Shown: positions 25,473 to 33,901, numbered from the stretch's first letter. The stretch is 64,000 bases of DNA from Acetobacter musti (GCF_011516835.1 NZ_WOTB01000001.1:235053-299052); one strand, 5' to 3'. Program-made: numbers and translations. Notes: generated by a model from the sequence alone, not told the origin.

Positions 25473-26368
25473 GGCGCGGGCGGCGATGCGGATGCGGACG
25501 GGGACCCGGACGCGGGCTGGTCCGGAAGGGTGATGCGGCAGACGCAGCGGCGGTCTCCGCAGAGGATGTGTTCGGTGCGTTCGATGGTGGCGGCGTCGGG
25601 GAGGCAGGATCTGAAAACGGCGAGTTCTGCCGCGCAGAATTCGACGCAGTGGCCGGCGGCGTCGCGGATGGGGCAGTGGTTTTCGATCAGGTCGAAGGAG
25701 CCGTCCGGGTTGCGCTGCCAGTCCGCCATGTAGCCTTCCTCGCTACGGAGGCGGGCTAGGCGGGCGATCCGGTCGGCGGGGTGGGTGAGTCCGGAAAGCT
25801 CGTTGCTGTAGCGTTGTTTGTCTTCGGCTTCGCGGAGGCTGATCAGGCGTGAGAGGGCGGTCTCGCCGAAGGTCTGGCGGATGGCGTGGAGCATGCGGGT
25901 GGCGAGGTCGGCGTGGGCGTCCGGAAACTGCGCGGCGGCGGCGGGGGTGAGGGACCAGATATGGCGGGGGCGGCCGACTGTACCGGGCGCGCTGGTTTTT
26001 CTGACGAGACCGCCGGCGGCGAGGCGGCTGAGCTGCTGGCGCACGTTTTCGGTCGAGGTGCCGAGGCGGAGGGCGAGGTCGGCGGCGGAGCGGTCGCCTT
26101 CGCGTTTCAGCAGTGAGAGGATCGGGTGTGGTCCGTGGGGTGTGTCCGGACTGTTCCGGTCCGCATTGTCGGAATGCGTGCCGGTCGGGGCGGTTCTGTT
26201 GCGGCCTGTTCTGTTTGTCGCCGTTCTGTCCGGGGCTGCCCTGCCCGGAGCTGCTCTGTCCGGGCTGGTCCTGCTCTGGTCCGTCCGGTGCCGGTTCGTT
26301 CCGCTCTGGCCCGTTCTGTTCCGGACTGTCCTGTCCGGGTTCGTGCTGTTGCTGTCCGCGCTGTTCAT
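25469..26368 (-). CDS. Winged-helix regulator with Cys-rich C-terminus (SufR/COG2345-like)
   Basis: About 299 residues. The first 75 residues are a low-complexity run rich in Asn, Arg, Thr, Asp and Pro built from short repeats (DRTVRNRTG, DRTATNRTG). Then comes a winged helix (ILSLLKREGDRSAADLALRLG, ENVRQQLSRLAAGGLV) with the wing GRPRHIWSLT. The C-terminal domain carries a cysteine set (ENHCPI, GHCVEFC, CGDRRCVCRI) like that which binds an Fe-S cluster in SufR relatives. ATG 26368 with GGGGG upstream is chosen over the 30-residue longer frame. It is coupled to the fused molybdo-flavoprotein gene and divergent from the permease/Fe-S subunit genes, so it probably regulates both according to Fe-S status or redox. 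Confidence 0.8.
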   Translation of the reverse strand: MNSADSNSTNPDRTVRNRTGQSGTNRHRTDQSRTSPDRAAPGRAAPDRTATNRTGRNRTAPTGTHSDNADRNSPDTPHGPHPILSLLKREGDRSAADLALRLGTSTENVRQQLSRLAAGGLVRKTSAPGTVGRPRHIWSLTPAAAAQFPDAHADLATRMLHAIRQTFGETALSRLISLREAEDKQRYSNELSGLTHPADRIARLARLRSEEGYMADWQRNPDGSFDLIENHCPIRDAAGHCVEFCAAELAVFRSCLPDAATIERTEHILCGDRRCVCRITLPDQPASGSPSASASPPAP

Positions 26369-26828
26369 GACTGCCCCCGCTGTAATGATCCGTCTGTAAC
26401 GTTCTGTCCGTAATGCTCTGTCTGTCTCTGCCGGGGGGTATTGCCGGCGCCCTGTCATGCCGGCCTCGGGGTGTACTATCCTCCGGTCCCGCCGGCTCCG
26501 GTTTTGCCAGCCCCGGTTTTGCCAGCCCCGGTTTTGCCAGCCCCGGTTTTGCCGGTTCCGGTTTGCCGTTCCCCGCGTTGCCGGACCGGGGGCGGCTTTG
26601 TTCCGGCCGGGGCGGTTCGGGGTGTGCGGTGTTCCTTCGGCTATCCGGAATAAATCTGTTGCGGTGATTAAACAATATCGGCATTGGATAATTCTTTCCG
26701 GTGACTTTTCGTTTCCGTCGGGGGATGATGTCGTTTCCGGTCTGTTGCGTATGCGGTCTGTTCCGCGAGCGGACGGATCGTGTTGTGCCTGGCGGGGGCC
26801 GGGCTGTGCATTTTCGGGGGGAGTGTCG
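26369..26828. other. Divergent regulatory region with repetitive DNA
   Basis: No credible gene. It separates the regulator/molybdo-flavoprotein operon (minus) from the permease/Fe-S subunit operon (plus). It contains the 15-bp tandem repeat described separately and, next to it, a more AT-rich stretch (about 26645-26730) where promoters are likely. GGGGGGAG at about 26815-26822 is the ribosome site of the permease. Confidence 0.5.
26496..26567. repeat. 15-bp tandem repeat, about 4.5 copies
   Basis: Unit CCCCGGTTTTGCCAG is present twice exactly (26511-26540) with near-exact copies on both sides (26496-26510, 26541-26555) and a decayed partial unit after. Copy number may vary between strains and could affect spacing in the divergent promoter region. 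Confidence 0.9.
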
Positions 26829-28145
26829 ATGTCCGATGCGCCGGTCAGTGTGACGCCGACGGTATGGCTGTGTGAGATCGACGAGATTCCGCATCCGGTC
26901 AGGCTGTTTGTCTATGCGCTTCAGCATGTGATGGTTTTGTATGCCGGGACGGTGGCTGTGCCGCTGATTGTGGCGACGGCGCTGCATCTGCCGCCCTTGG
27001 ATGCGTCGGCGCTGATCTGCGCCAGTCTGGCGACCTCGGGGATTGCGACGCTGATACAGGTTCTGGGTCTGCCGGGGATCGGGTCGCGGCTGCCGGCGAT
27101 TCAGGCGACATCCTTTGTGTGTCTGCCGCCTTTGCTGACGATCGGTCACAGCTACGGGCTGCCGGCGGCGTTCGGGGCGGCGATTGCGGCGGGGGTGATC
27201 ACGTTTCTGATGGCGCCGGTGGCGGGGCGGGCTCTGTCGGTGTTTTCGCCGGTTGTGATCGGGACGGTGATTCTCTCGATCGGGCTGACGCTGGTTCCGG
27301 TTTCGCTGAACTGGAGCGTGATGACGGTGCCGGGGCTGGGGACGGGGGCCTCGGTTGCGGTGGCTGTCGGGACGGCGGCGCTGATTCTGCTGTTTCAGCG
27401 GTTTCTGTCGGGAAGTCTGCGGTCGGCGGCGATTCTGGCGGGCATTGCGGTGATGACAGGTCTTCTGAGCGTGACTGGGCATGCGGACTGGGCGCCGCTG
27501 GCGCGGGCGGACTGGCTGGGCTGGATCCGTCCGTTTCATTTCGGGGTTCCGACATTTCATCTGGCGCCGGTTCTGGTGATGGTTCTGGTGATGGCAGTGA
27601 CGCTGGTGGAGACGACGGGCAACTGCATGATTCTGACCCGGGCGCTGAATGTGCCCGATCCGCATGAGCGGATTGTGAAGGCGTTTCGGGCGGACGGGCT
27701 TTCGACGGCGATTGGGGGGATGTTCTGCGGGGCGCCTTATTCGACCTTTTCGCAGAATACCGGTCTGATTCTGCTCTCCGGGGTTGCGAGCCGGTTTGTT
27801 GTGGCGGCGGCGGGTGTGCTGCTGATTCTGCTGGGGGCGTGTCCGAAGCTGGGGGCGGTGATTTCCTGTGTTCCGCTGCCGGTTCTGGGCGGGGCTTCGT
27901 TTTTCATGTTCGGGATGATCAGTGTGGCGGGCATTCAGCAGATGCAGCTTGCGGATCTGCGGAAGGACGGGAACGCGATTACGGTGGCGCTCGGTCTGGG
28001 GGTGAGTCTGCTGCCGGTGATCCGTCCGGAGCTGTTCACCGCGCTGCCGCCGGCGGTGCAGCTTTTCGCGGCGAACGGGACGGTGCTGTGCTGTCTGGCC
28101 TGTCTGGTGATTCAGTTCGTGTTCCGGCGCGAGGCGGCCGGGTGA
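26829..28145 (+). CDS. NCS2-family nucleobase (xanthine/uracil-type) permease
   Basis: A 438-residue inner-membrane symporter with about 12-14 hydrophobic segments. Family marks are the opening LFVYALQHVMVLYAGTVAVPLIV, the Q-containing substrate loop SRLPAIQATSFV, LVETTGNCMILTRALN (NCS2 signature region) and FSQNTGLILLSGVASR (conserved NTG). ATG 26829 follows GGGGGGAG; the much longer upstream frame is repetitive non-coding DNA. It is followed 55 bases later by the [2Fe-2S] subunit of the molybdenum hydroxylase, so it most likely brings in that enzyme's purine substrate. Confidence 0.92.
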   Translation: MSDAPVSVTPTVWLCEIDEIPHPVRLFVYALQHVMVLYAGTVAVPLIVATALHLPPLDASALICASLATSGIATLIQVLGLPGIGSRLPAIQATSFVCLPPLLTIGHSYGLPAAFGAAIAAGVITFLMAPVAGRALSVFSPVVIGTVILSIGLTLVPVSLNWSVMTVPGLGTGASVAVAVGTAALILLFQRFLSGSLRSAAILAGIAVMTGLLSVTGHADWAPLARADWLGWIRPFHFGVPTFHLAPVLVMVLVMAVTLVETTGNCMILTRALNVPDPHERIVKAFRADGLSTAIGGMFCGAPYSTFSQNTGLILLSGVASRFVVAAAGVLLILLGACPKLGAVISCVPLPVLGGASFFMFGMISVAGIQQMQLADLRKDGNAITVALGLGVSLLPVIRPELFTALPPAVQLFAANGTVLCCLACLVIQFVFRREAAG

Positions 28146-28200
28146 ATGCCGGGGCGGGTCCGGTTTTTTTCTCTCCGCTGATAAATTCAGAGATTTTGCG

Positions 28201-28701
28201 ATGACGCTTCTGGTCAACGGGGTTGTGGCGCCGGAGCCGGACGATCCGGACATGTCGCTGGTGGATTTTCTGCGCGGGGCATGCGGGGCGGTGTCGTGCC
28301 GGCCGGCCTGCCGGGTCGGACGCTGCGGGGGCTGCATGGTGCTTCTGGACGGGGAGGCGGTGAATGCGTGTCTGATCCGGATGTGGCGTCTGGATGGCCG
28401 GGATACGGAGATTGTTACGCTGGAGGGGATCGGGCGGTATCCGGAGGGGCGGATTCTGCAGGAAGAGATGATCGCGCATACGGCGTTTCAGTGCGGGTAT
28501 TGCGCGCCGGGGTTCATCATGGCGGCGCTGCCGTTTCTGATCGGGGACGATCCGGAGGCCGGCGAGATTCCGGTGGTTCTGGCGGGGAATATCTGCCGGT
28601 GCACGGGGTACCGGTCGATAGGGTATGCGCTGGAGCGCGCGGTGAGCCGGGTGCGGGCTGAGCGGAGCGGGTGCAGGGCGGATGAGGCGGCTGCCGGGTG
28701 A
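28201..28701 (+). CDS. [2Fe-2S] subunit of molybdenum hydroxylase (XdhA/CoxS type)
   Basis: A 166-residue electron-transfer subunit with two [2Fe-2S] clusters. The plant-ferredoxin-type N-terminal cluster motif is ACRVGRCGGC with the fourth Cys in AVNAC; the C-terminal helical domain has QCGYCAPGF and NICRCTGY. It should pass electrons from the molybdenum site to FAD of the fused 1060-residue subunit encoded on the opposite strand 2.7 kb away. There is no Tat or Sec signal. Splitting the subunit genes across a divergent pair is unusual for this family, where they normally form one operon. Confidence 0.92.
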   Translation: MTLLVNGVVAPEPDDPDMSLVDFLRGACGAVSCRPACRVGRCGGCMVLLDGEAVNACLIRMWRLDGRDTEIVTLEGIGRYPEGRILQEEMIAHTAFQCGYCAPGFIMAALPFLIGDDPEAGEIPVVLAGNICRCTGYRSIGYALERAVSRVRAERSGCRADEAAAG

Positions 28702-28849
28702 ACACCTGGAGGCATGAGGCTGTATCGTTGTCACTTTACTGTGAGGAGTGCCTGTAAAATTCTGTGTCTTGACGAGGATCAATGGTCCCTGTCTCCATCT
28801 GGACATACTTTGTCATAGTTTTCAGCGGATGCAGATCAGGAGACACATG

Positions 28850-30019
28850 ATGACCGATCTTCCCTGGCACGACTCAAAATCCGAAGCTCCCGAGCCGATC
28901 CGTGGCGACAGGGGGGCTTCCATTCTCGGGCCGCGCAATCTTCCTCGTGAACGTGAGGTTCCGGATCTTCTGGCCTCTCCGGACACGGATGCCGGAACCA
29001 TTCCCAATCTGAAATTCTCTTATGCCGACGCGCGGAATCGTCTGGGCTCCGGAGGCTGGGCGCGGGAGATCACCATCCGCGAGCTGCCGGCGGCCACGAC
29101 GCTGGCGGGGGTGAACATGCGGCTCAAGCCGGGCGGGTACCGTGAGCTGCATTATCACAAGGAAGCTGAATGGGGCTTCATGATTGCGGGGAAGGCGCGG
29201 GTGACGGCGCTGGATACCAGCGGACATCCTTTTGTGGATGATGTCGAGGCCGGGGATATCTGGAATTTTCCGGCCGGGATTCCGCATTCCATTCAGGGGC
29301 TTGGCAATGAGGGCTGCGAGTTCCTTCTTGTCTTTGATGACGCCAATTTTTCCGAAAACGAGACGTTTCTGATCAGCGACTGGTTCGCGCATACGCCGCG
29401 GCATATTCTGGCGAAGAATTTCGGCGTGCCGGAATCCGCTTTTGCCAATCTGCCGACGGATGTTGAAAAGACCCGGTGGATCTTCAGCGGAACCGAACCG
29501 ACGGTTGCGAAGGAAGATGCGATCAAATGTCCGCAGGGGCCGTCGCCGATCCGGTATACGCATCGTTTTCTGAAGCAGGAGCCTGCGAAAGCGGCTGGCG
29601 GGACCGTGCGGGTTGTGGATTCACGCAATTTTCCGGCAGCCTCGACCATTGCGGCGGCGATCAATGTTGTCGAGCCGGGGCGGATGCGTGAGCTGCACTG
29701 GCATCCGAACAATGACGAGTGGCAGTATTTCGTGCGTGGCCGGGCGCGTATGACGGTTTTCGCATCAGGCGGCAAGGCGCGGACGTTCGATTACTGTGCG
29801 GGCGATGTGGGGTATGTGCCACTCGGGATGGGGCATTATCTGGAAAACATTGGCGATGAGCCGATGGTTTTTCTGGAGGCTTTCAAGAGCGACCATTTCG
29901 CCGATTTCTCGGCCAATCAGTGGCTGGGGCTGTCGCCGCGTCAGATGGTGAAAGAGCATCTCAATCTCGATGATGAGACGCTGTCGAAACTGCGTCAGGA
30001 CAAACCGCTTATCGTCTGA
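28850..30019 (+). CDS. Oxalate decarboxylase (bicupin)
   Basis: A 389-residue Mn-dependent bicupin converting oxalate to formate and CO2. The N-terminal cupin has HYHKEAEWGFM and the C-terminal cupin HWHPNNDEWQYFV, each giving three His and one Glu metal ligands. The flexible lid is FSENETF: the catalytic Glu of the SEN(S)T lid is retained, favouring decarboxylase over oxidase. AGGAG at 28838-28842 fits ATG 28850 best (ATG 28847 is adjacent). There is no signal peptide, so it acts in the cytoplasm, consuming protons as an acid-tolerance or oxalate-removal step. It is translationally coupled to the DUF1275 gene that follows. Confidence 0.93.
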   Translation: MTDLPWHDSKSEAPEPIRGDRGASILGPRNLPREREVPDLLASPDTDAGTIPNLKFSYADARNRLGSGGWAREITIRELPAATTLAGVNMRLKPGGYRELHYHKEAEWGFMIAGKARVTALDTSGHPFVDDVEAGDIWNFPAGIPHSIQGLGNEGCEFLLVFDDANFSENETFLISDWFAHTPRHILAKNFGVPESAFANLPTDVEKTRWIFSGTEPTVAKEDAIKCPQGPSPIRYTHRFLKQEPAKAAGGTVRVVDSRNFPAASTIAAAINVVEPGRMRELHWHPNNDEWQYFVRGRARMTVFASGGKARTFDYCAGDVGYVPLGMGHYLENIGDEPMVFLEAFKSDHFADFSANQWLGLSPRQMVKEHLNLDDETLSKLRQDKPLIV

Positions 30020-30681
30020 TGACTCCTCTGGCGCGTTCGGCCCTGCGCGTGATCGCGCTGGGGCTGGTGGCCGGTTATGTCGATGCCGTGGGGTATGTGG
30101 AGCTTCACGGCATTTTCAGTGCCGCCATGACCGGCAATTCGACGACATTCGGCGTTGTTCTCGCGGAACGAAACTGGTCCCGGGCTGCTGTTGTCGGGAC
30201 GGTGCTGGGTCTGTTTTTCACTGGCGCTTTTGCGGCCAGTCTTCTGCGCCGGTCCCTGCGGGCATATCGGCATGAATGGCTGTGGATTGCGGGGTTGCTG
30301 GTTCTTGCCCAGTTCGTGCACTGGTCTCATTCCGTCCGGACCGGTTCCACGCTGGAAACGCTTTTTCTCACGGTCGCCATGGCGATGCAGGGGGAGGTTC
30401 TTTCGCGCTTTTCCGGGGTGTCTGTCCAGACGATTGTCGTGACAAACAATATTGTGAAATTTGCCGACAATATTGCCGGTTTTCTCTGCGGTCTGAAAAA
30501 CGGAAAGCCTGCTTTTTCCCTGGCGTCCGCGTTGCCTGGCCTCGCCTGGGGAAGCTGTATCGCCGGGGCTTTTCTCTCCGTTCCGGTGCGGCATGCGACA
30601 TCGGGCTTTTTTCTGTTCCCGGTCCCGGTTCTGGCGGCGCTGTCGTTTCTGTGGCCGGATGAGGCGGAGAAGACGGGCTGA
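30019..30681 (+). CDS. DUF1275 / YoaK-family membrane protein
   Basis: A 220-residue integral membrane protein with about six hydrophobic segments. The family signature is the start LGLVAGYVDAVGYVELHGIFSAAMTGNST, and the later SGVSVQTIVVTNNIVKFADN. Its ATG shares bases with the oxalate-decarboxylase stop (TGATG), indicating coupled translation. Function of the family is not established; here the coupling suggests transport or export linked to oxalate/formate metabolism. A second family member lies at 35444-36208. Confidence 0.85.
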   Translation: MTPLARSALRVIALGLVAGYVDAVGYVELHGIFSAAMTGNSTTFGVVLAERNWSRAAVVGTVLGLFFTGAFAASLLRRSLRAYRHEWLWIAGLLVLAQFVHWSHSVRTGSTLETLFLTVAMAMQGEVLSRFSGVSVQTIVVTNNIVKFADNIAGFLCGLKNGKPAFSLASALPGLAWGSCIAGAFLSVPVRHATSGFFLFPVPVLAALSFLWPDEAEKTG

Positions 30682-30700
30682 CCGGGTTGGTTAAATATAA

Positions 30701-30960
30701 GAGGCTGTTTCAGAAGCCTTAAATGCACAAAGATTCTGATAGAAAACTGATGATGTTATGGGTTTTTGAGTCCCGGTCGGCTGTTCGCTTCAGCCGGGAT
30801 CAGAGCGCACTGCGGGATAAATCTTTGGAAAAACAATAAAAGTTTTTGGGTGCCGCCTTTTTTCAAAAAGGCGGCGTCTTCTGAAGCTTTTTGGAAAAAG
30901 CTTCACCAAAAACTTTTTTGTAATTTACACGTGGTTTCGTGGGAAGGTTTTCGGAGCCTG
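30701..30960. repeat. Interspersed repeat R1, near full-length copy
   Basis: Starts with GAGGCTGTTTCAGAAGCC, then CTGATGATGTTATG, CCCGGTCGGCTGTTCGCTTC, the GTGCCGCC/GGCGGC hairpin and the GAAGCTTTTT/AAAAAGCTTC hairpin, and ends with CCAAAAACTTTTTTGTAA and GGTTTTCGGAGCCTG. It fills the gap between the convergent DUF1275 and nucleotidyltransferase genes, with about 50 further AT-rich bases that show nothing else. Confidence 0.85.
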
Positions 30961-31008
30961 GGTATATTGGTATATCCGGGCAGAGTCCGTACTGATTTTC
31001 TGTTAGCG

Positions 31009-31566
31009 TCATCTTCCGGCGTCGCGGAGCAGGGGCCAGGTGGATGTCCATCCTTTGTCGCGTAACCGGGTTCTGTAAATGCTCTTCTTCTCGCAGGAAA
31101 AATGTGGTGTCGGGCGCAGAATCAGGTTCAGCAGATCGGCCGCTCCGAATGGCGCGGCGATCTGGCAGTGGTCGCTGGCGTCACGTCGTGCTGCGATGGC
31201 GGTTGCGGTTTCGGGCCAGTATCGCATGGCGTCGACGGCTGACAGGTAGGGGAGGTCGCCGTTTCGTTCATGCATCCTCGCCTGGTTTTTGACGGACCAT
31301 GAAACGGAGAGCTCTTTTGCCTGAAGGACTGCTTCGAGACGGCGGTCTTCTTCGGGGTCTGTGCGATCCGGATCGAACCAGATCACATCGATGTCGCTTC
31401 CGGGGGAGGACGCCGGGCGTCGGTGCAGGTGGTCCCAGACCGCATTTCTGACAAAACCCGCGCCGATCCAGCAATCGGGGAGGTTCAGTGACCGGACTGC
31501 TCCGAGAAGACGCCAGCGCAGCGGATCGGTGCGAAGAAGCGTGCTTATTTTACTCAGGGTGTCCAT
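31009..31566 (-). CDS. Nucleotidyltransferase family protein (PF06042-type)
   Basis: A 185-residue small nucleotidyltransferase-fold protein. The active-site-like GAGFVRNAVWDHLH and the metal-binding SDIDVIWFDPDR (two acidic residues after GS) are visible, followed by NGDLPYLSAVDAMRYWPETATAIAAR, which is characteristic of the family. Substrate is unknown. It stands alone on the minus strand between two repeat elements; no partner antitoxin-like gene is seen. The start ATG has only a weak upstream ribosome site. Confidence 0.82.
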   Translation of the reverse strand: MDTLSKISTLLRTDPLRWRLLGAVRSLNLPDCWIGAGFVRNAVWDHLHRRPASSPGSDIDVIWFDPDRTDPEEDRRLEAVLQAKELSVSWSVKNQARMHERNGDLPYLSAVDAMRYWPETATAIAARRDASDHCQIAAPFGAADLLNLILRPTPHFSCEKKSIYRTRLRDKGWTSTWPLLRDAGR

Positions 31567-31653
31567 TGCCCGCAGTTTACAGCGTGTTGTCAGTCAGGCC
31601 AGCCTGAATCCGGCTTTGTGCTGTCGGGCAATCGGTGATTTCTGCTTCCTGCT

Positions 31654-31734
31654 ATGTTGAGAGGTGGCCGGAGACGTTCGGGTGAGTTGAGTGACAGTCA
31701 GTGGGAGCGGATCAGGGATAGTCTTCCGTGGCCG
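31654..31734 (+). pseudogene. Fragment of an IS5-family transposase N-terminus
   Basis: The short frame encodes LSDSQWERIRDSLP, which matches the start of many IS5-family DDE transposases (LSDxQWxRIxPLLP). Nothing of the catalytic core follows; the frame dissolves into unrelated sequence after about 80 bases. I read it as a transposon remnant. An R1 repeat begins 200 bases further on. Confidence 0.5.
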
Positions 31735-31927
31735 CGCTTTCGTATCGCTCAGGGTCTCCACCGGACGCGTCTGGTCTGCTGCTTTGACGTCACCGGAGAG
31801 GATGGCATTTTTTTGCTGTCATGTTTCATCGTCTTTTCCGTACAAGGGAAAAGACGTATGAGAGAAAGCGACACGGCAGGGCATTTTTTGCATCGTCCGG
31901 CAGAACGTCGCCGCGGTCTTTCTCTCA

Positions 31928-32089
31928 GAGACTGTTCCGTAACAACGGGGTGGAATAATAAACAGAAGTTTTTGGGTGCCGCCTTTTTTCAAAAAGGCGG
32001 CGTCTTCTGAAGCTTTTTGAAAAAAGCTTCACCAAAAACTTCTTTTTAATTTACAGGAGGTTTCACGGGAAGGTTTTTGGAACAGTCTC
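31928..32089. repeat. Interspersed repeat R1, short copy with exact terminal inverted repeats
   Basis: Bounded by exact 11-bp inverted repeats GAGACTGTTCC (31928-31938) and GGAACAGTCTC (32079-32089), enclosing the two R1 hairpins but lacking the central CTGATGATGTTATG block. This copy shows most clearly that R1 has MITE-like ends. It lies downstream of the aldehyde dehydrogenase gene. Confidence 0.85.
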
Positions 32090-32146
32090 CTGGTTGTGGT
32101 GACGGAAGGTGATTTATCCGGCACTCCGTATCGAAAAGGATGCCGC

Positions 32147-33538
32147 TCAGGCGGCGGCATTGACCGGGACGATGTCGATCAGCTTTTTGTTGACGAATTC
32201 CTGTATTCCCAGTGAGGACAGTTCCCGCCCGTAACCGGATCGTTTGATGCCGCCAAAAGGAAGATCGGCGCGGGTCCAGGTCGGGTGGTTGATGAAGACC
32301 ATGCCGGTTTCGATCCGTGCGGCCACTTCCGCGCCGTGGGCGGTGTCGCGGGTGAAGACCGAGCCGCCCAGGCCGAAGGGGCTATCATTGGCGATCCGTA
32401 TTGCTTCGTCTTCATCGCTGACACGGAAGAACATGGCGACGGGACCGAACAGTTCCTGATGGTAGACCGGGTTGTCCGGTTTCAGGTCGGTAAGGATCGT
32501 CGTTTGCATGAAGGCGCCCTGAGCGGGGGGCACGGGGCCGGCTTTCAGAGCCTTCGCGCCGTGCTGAACGGCCTCTTCCACCTGCTTTCTGAGCTGGTCT
32601 GCGGCGGCCTGCGATGACATCGGGGGGACTTCCGTTGCGTCGTCCATCGGGTCTCCGGGACGCATTTTTTCGAGAGCCTGCTGAAAGCGGGAGAGAAACT
32701 CATCGGCGATATCATCCATGACGATGATCCGTTTCGATGCGACGCAGCACTGGCCCCCGTTATTCATCCGGCCCCAGACCGCCCATTTAACGGCCTGATC
32801 CATATCGGCGTCGGACAGGACGATGAACGCGTCGCTGCCGCCGAGTTCCATCGTGGTCTTTTTCAGATTCATTCCGGCCCGGGCGGCGATTTTAGCGCCT
32901 GCGCCTTCGCTGCCGGTGAGGGCGACCCCGACGATACGCGGGTCATCGATCAGGCGTTCGAGCTGTTCGTGGGTCGCGTAGAGGTTGGTGTAGAGGCCTT
33001 CGGGAGCGCCGGCGGAGAGAAACAGGCGCTCGAACGCGGCGGCGGATTGCGGAACGTTCGAGGCGTGTTTGACCATGACCGCGTTGCCGGCCATGAACTG
33101 TGGCCCCACGACGCGGGCGAGCTGATAATAAGGGAAGTTCCAGGGTTCGATCGCCAGGACGATGCCCATGGGCTGGCTGATGATCATCGCCTGGTCGCCT
33201 CGTCCGGCGAGGTCGTCCACTTTCTGCGGGGCGAGGAATTCCTCCGCGTGATCCGCGTAATAATCGAGAATCGATGCGGACAGCTCGACTTCGGCCTGAC
33301 TTTCGCGAAACAGCTTGCCCATTTCCAGTGTGAGCAGGCGGGCGTAATCGTCTGTCTGTTCACGGAGGAGCTGTGCGGCTTTTTTTACGATGGTGCGGCG
33401 GTCCGCGAAGGAGGTCGTGGACCAGTTTTCGTATGTGGACTGTGCCCGATCGAGACATGTCGACAGTTCGGTGTCTTTGAGATCGGGAAATGTCGCCGTG
33501 GTTTCGTTGGTATAGGGATTGACTGTTTTGTAAGCCAT
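32147..33538 (-). CDS. NAD(P)-dependent aldehyde dehydrogenase (succinate-semialdehyde type)
   Basis: A 463-residue soluble dehydrogenase oxidising an aldehyde to its acid. It has the cofactor-binding GSEGAGAKIAARAG, the catalytic Glu in TMELGGSDAFIVL and the catalytic Cys in NNGGQCCVASKR, and ends with PFGGIKRSGYGRELS typical of GabD/Sad-like enzymes. ATG 33538 is fixed by GGAGG eight bases upstream. It is monocistronic, with a 360-base leader region upstream. In acetic acid bacteria this class often replaces the missing 2-oxoglutarate dehydrogenase step or deals with short aldehydes; the exact substrate is uncertain. Confidence 0.9.
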   Translation of the reverse strand: MAYKTVNPYTNETTATFPDLKDTELSTCLDRAQSTYENWSTTSFADRRTIVKKAAQLLREQTDDYARLLTLEMGKLFRESQAEVELSASILDYYADHAEEFLAPQKVDDLAGRGDQAMIISQPMGIVLAIEPWNFPYYQLARVVGPQFMAGNAVMVKHASNVPQSAAAFERLFLSAGAPEGLYTNLYATHEQLERLIDDPRIVGVALTGSEGAGAKIAARAGMNLKKTTMELGGSDAFIVLSDADMDQAVKWAVWGRMNNGGQCCVASKRIIVMDDIADEFLSRFQQALEKMRPGDPMDDATEVPPMSSQAAADQLRKQVEEAVQHGAKALKAGPVPPAQGAFMQTTILTDLKPDNPVYHQELFGPVAMFFRVSDEDEAIRIANDSPFGLGGSVFTRDTAHGAEVAARIETGMVFINHPTWTRADLPFGGIKRSGYGRELSSLGIQEFVNKKLIDIVPVNAAA

Positions 33539-33901
33539 GATGACCTCCATGATCGGCGGAGCGGGGCGGCCTGTTGCGCGGCGCCGGTGTTGCGACGCTC
33601 TGCGTCACCTGGAGCCCGTTCCGAAAATGGTGTTATCCGGACTGAACGCCGGCGGGAGCGGAAAGTTTGACGCGGCGTGTCGTCATCTGGCCGGTTTTGT
33701 TTCTGATCCGCATATCCCCTGAAAATCAGGGAGAAAACATCATATCATGTGGGAAAGTTCAGATCCCGGATACGTTGCGCGCTGACTGACGATACGCTCT
33801 GGTGCAGTTCTTCAGTGGTCCGGTTACTGTTTGCGATGCGGTAGGAGGCGGTTCGTTTCTGTCAGGGAATTCACCGAAGGAATGGCTGTTTTCCGTGCTC
33901 A
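33539..33901. other. Upstream region of the aldehyde dehydrogenase
   Basis: No gene is recognised. The part near 33720-33760 is AT-richer (AAAACATCATATCATG) and may hold the promoter. No operator palindrome was found. An R1 repeat starts at its far end. Confidence 0.4.

Noticed and set aside
25743..28337. Very long open frame on the minus strand opposite the regulator and nucleobase permease
   Set aside because: Composition is Arg/Pro/Gln/His-rich with no domain; it is an antisense by-product of high GC over real permease and regulator genes.
31009..31566. Nucleotidyltransferase as toxin of a toxin-antitoxin pair
   Set aside because: No partner gene next to it and the sequence matches the PF06042 family rather than MNT/HEPN-type toxins.
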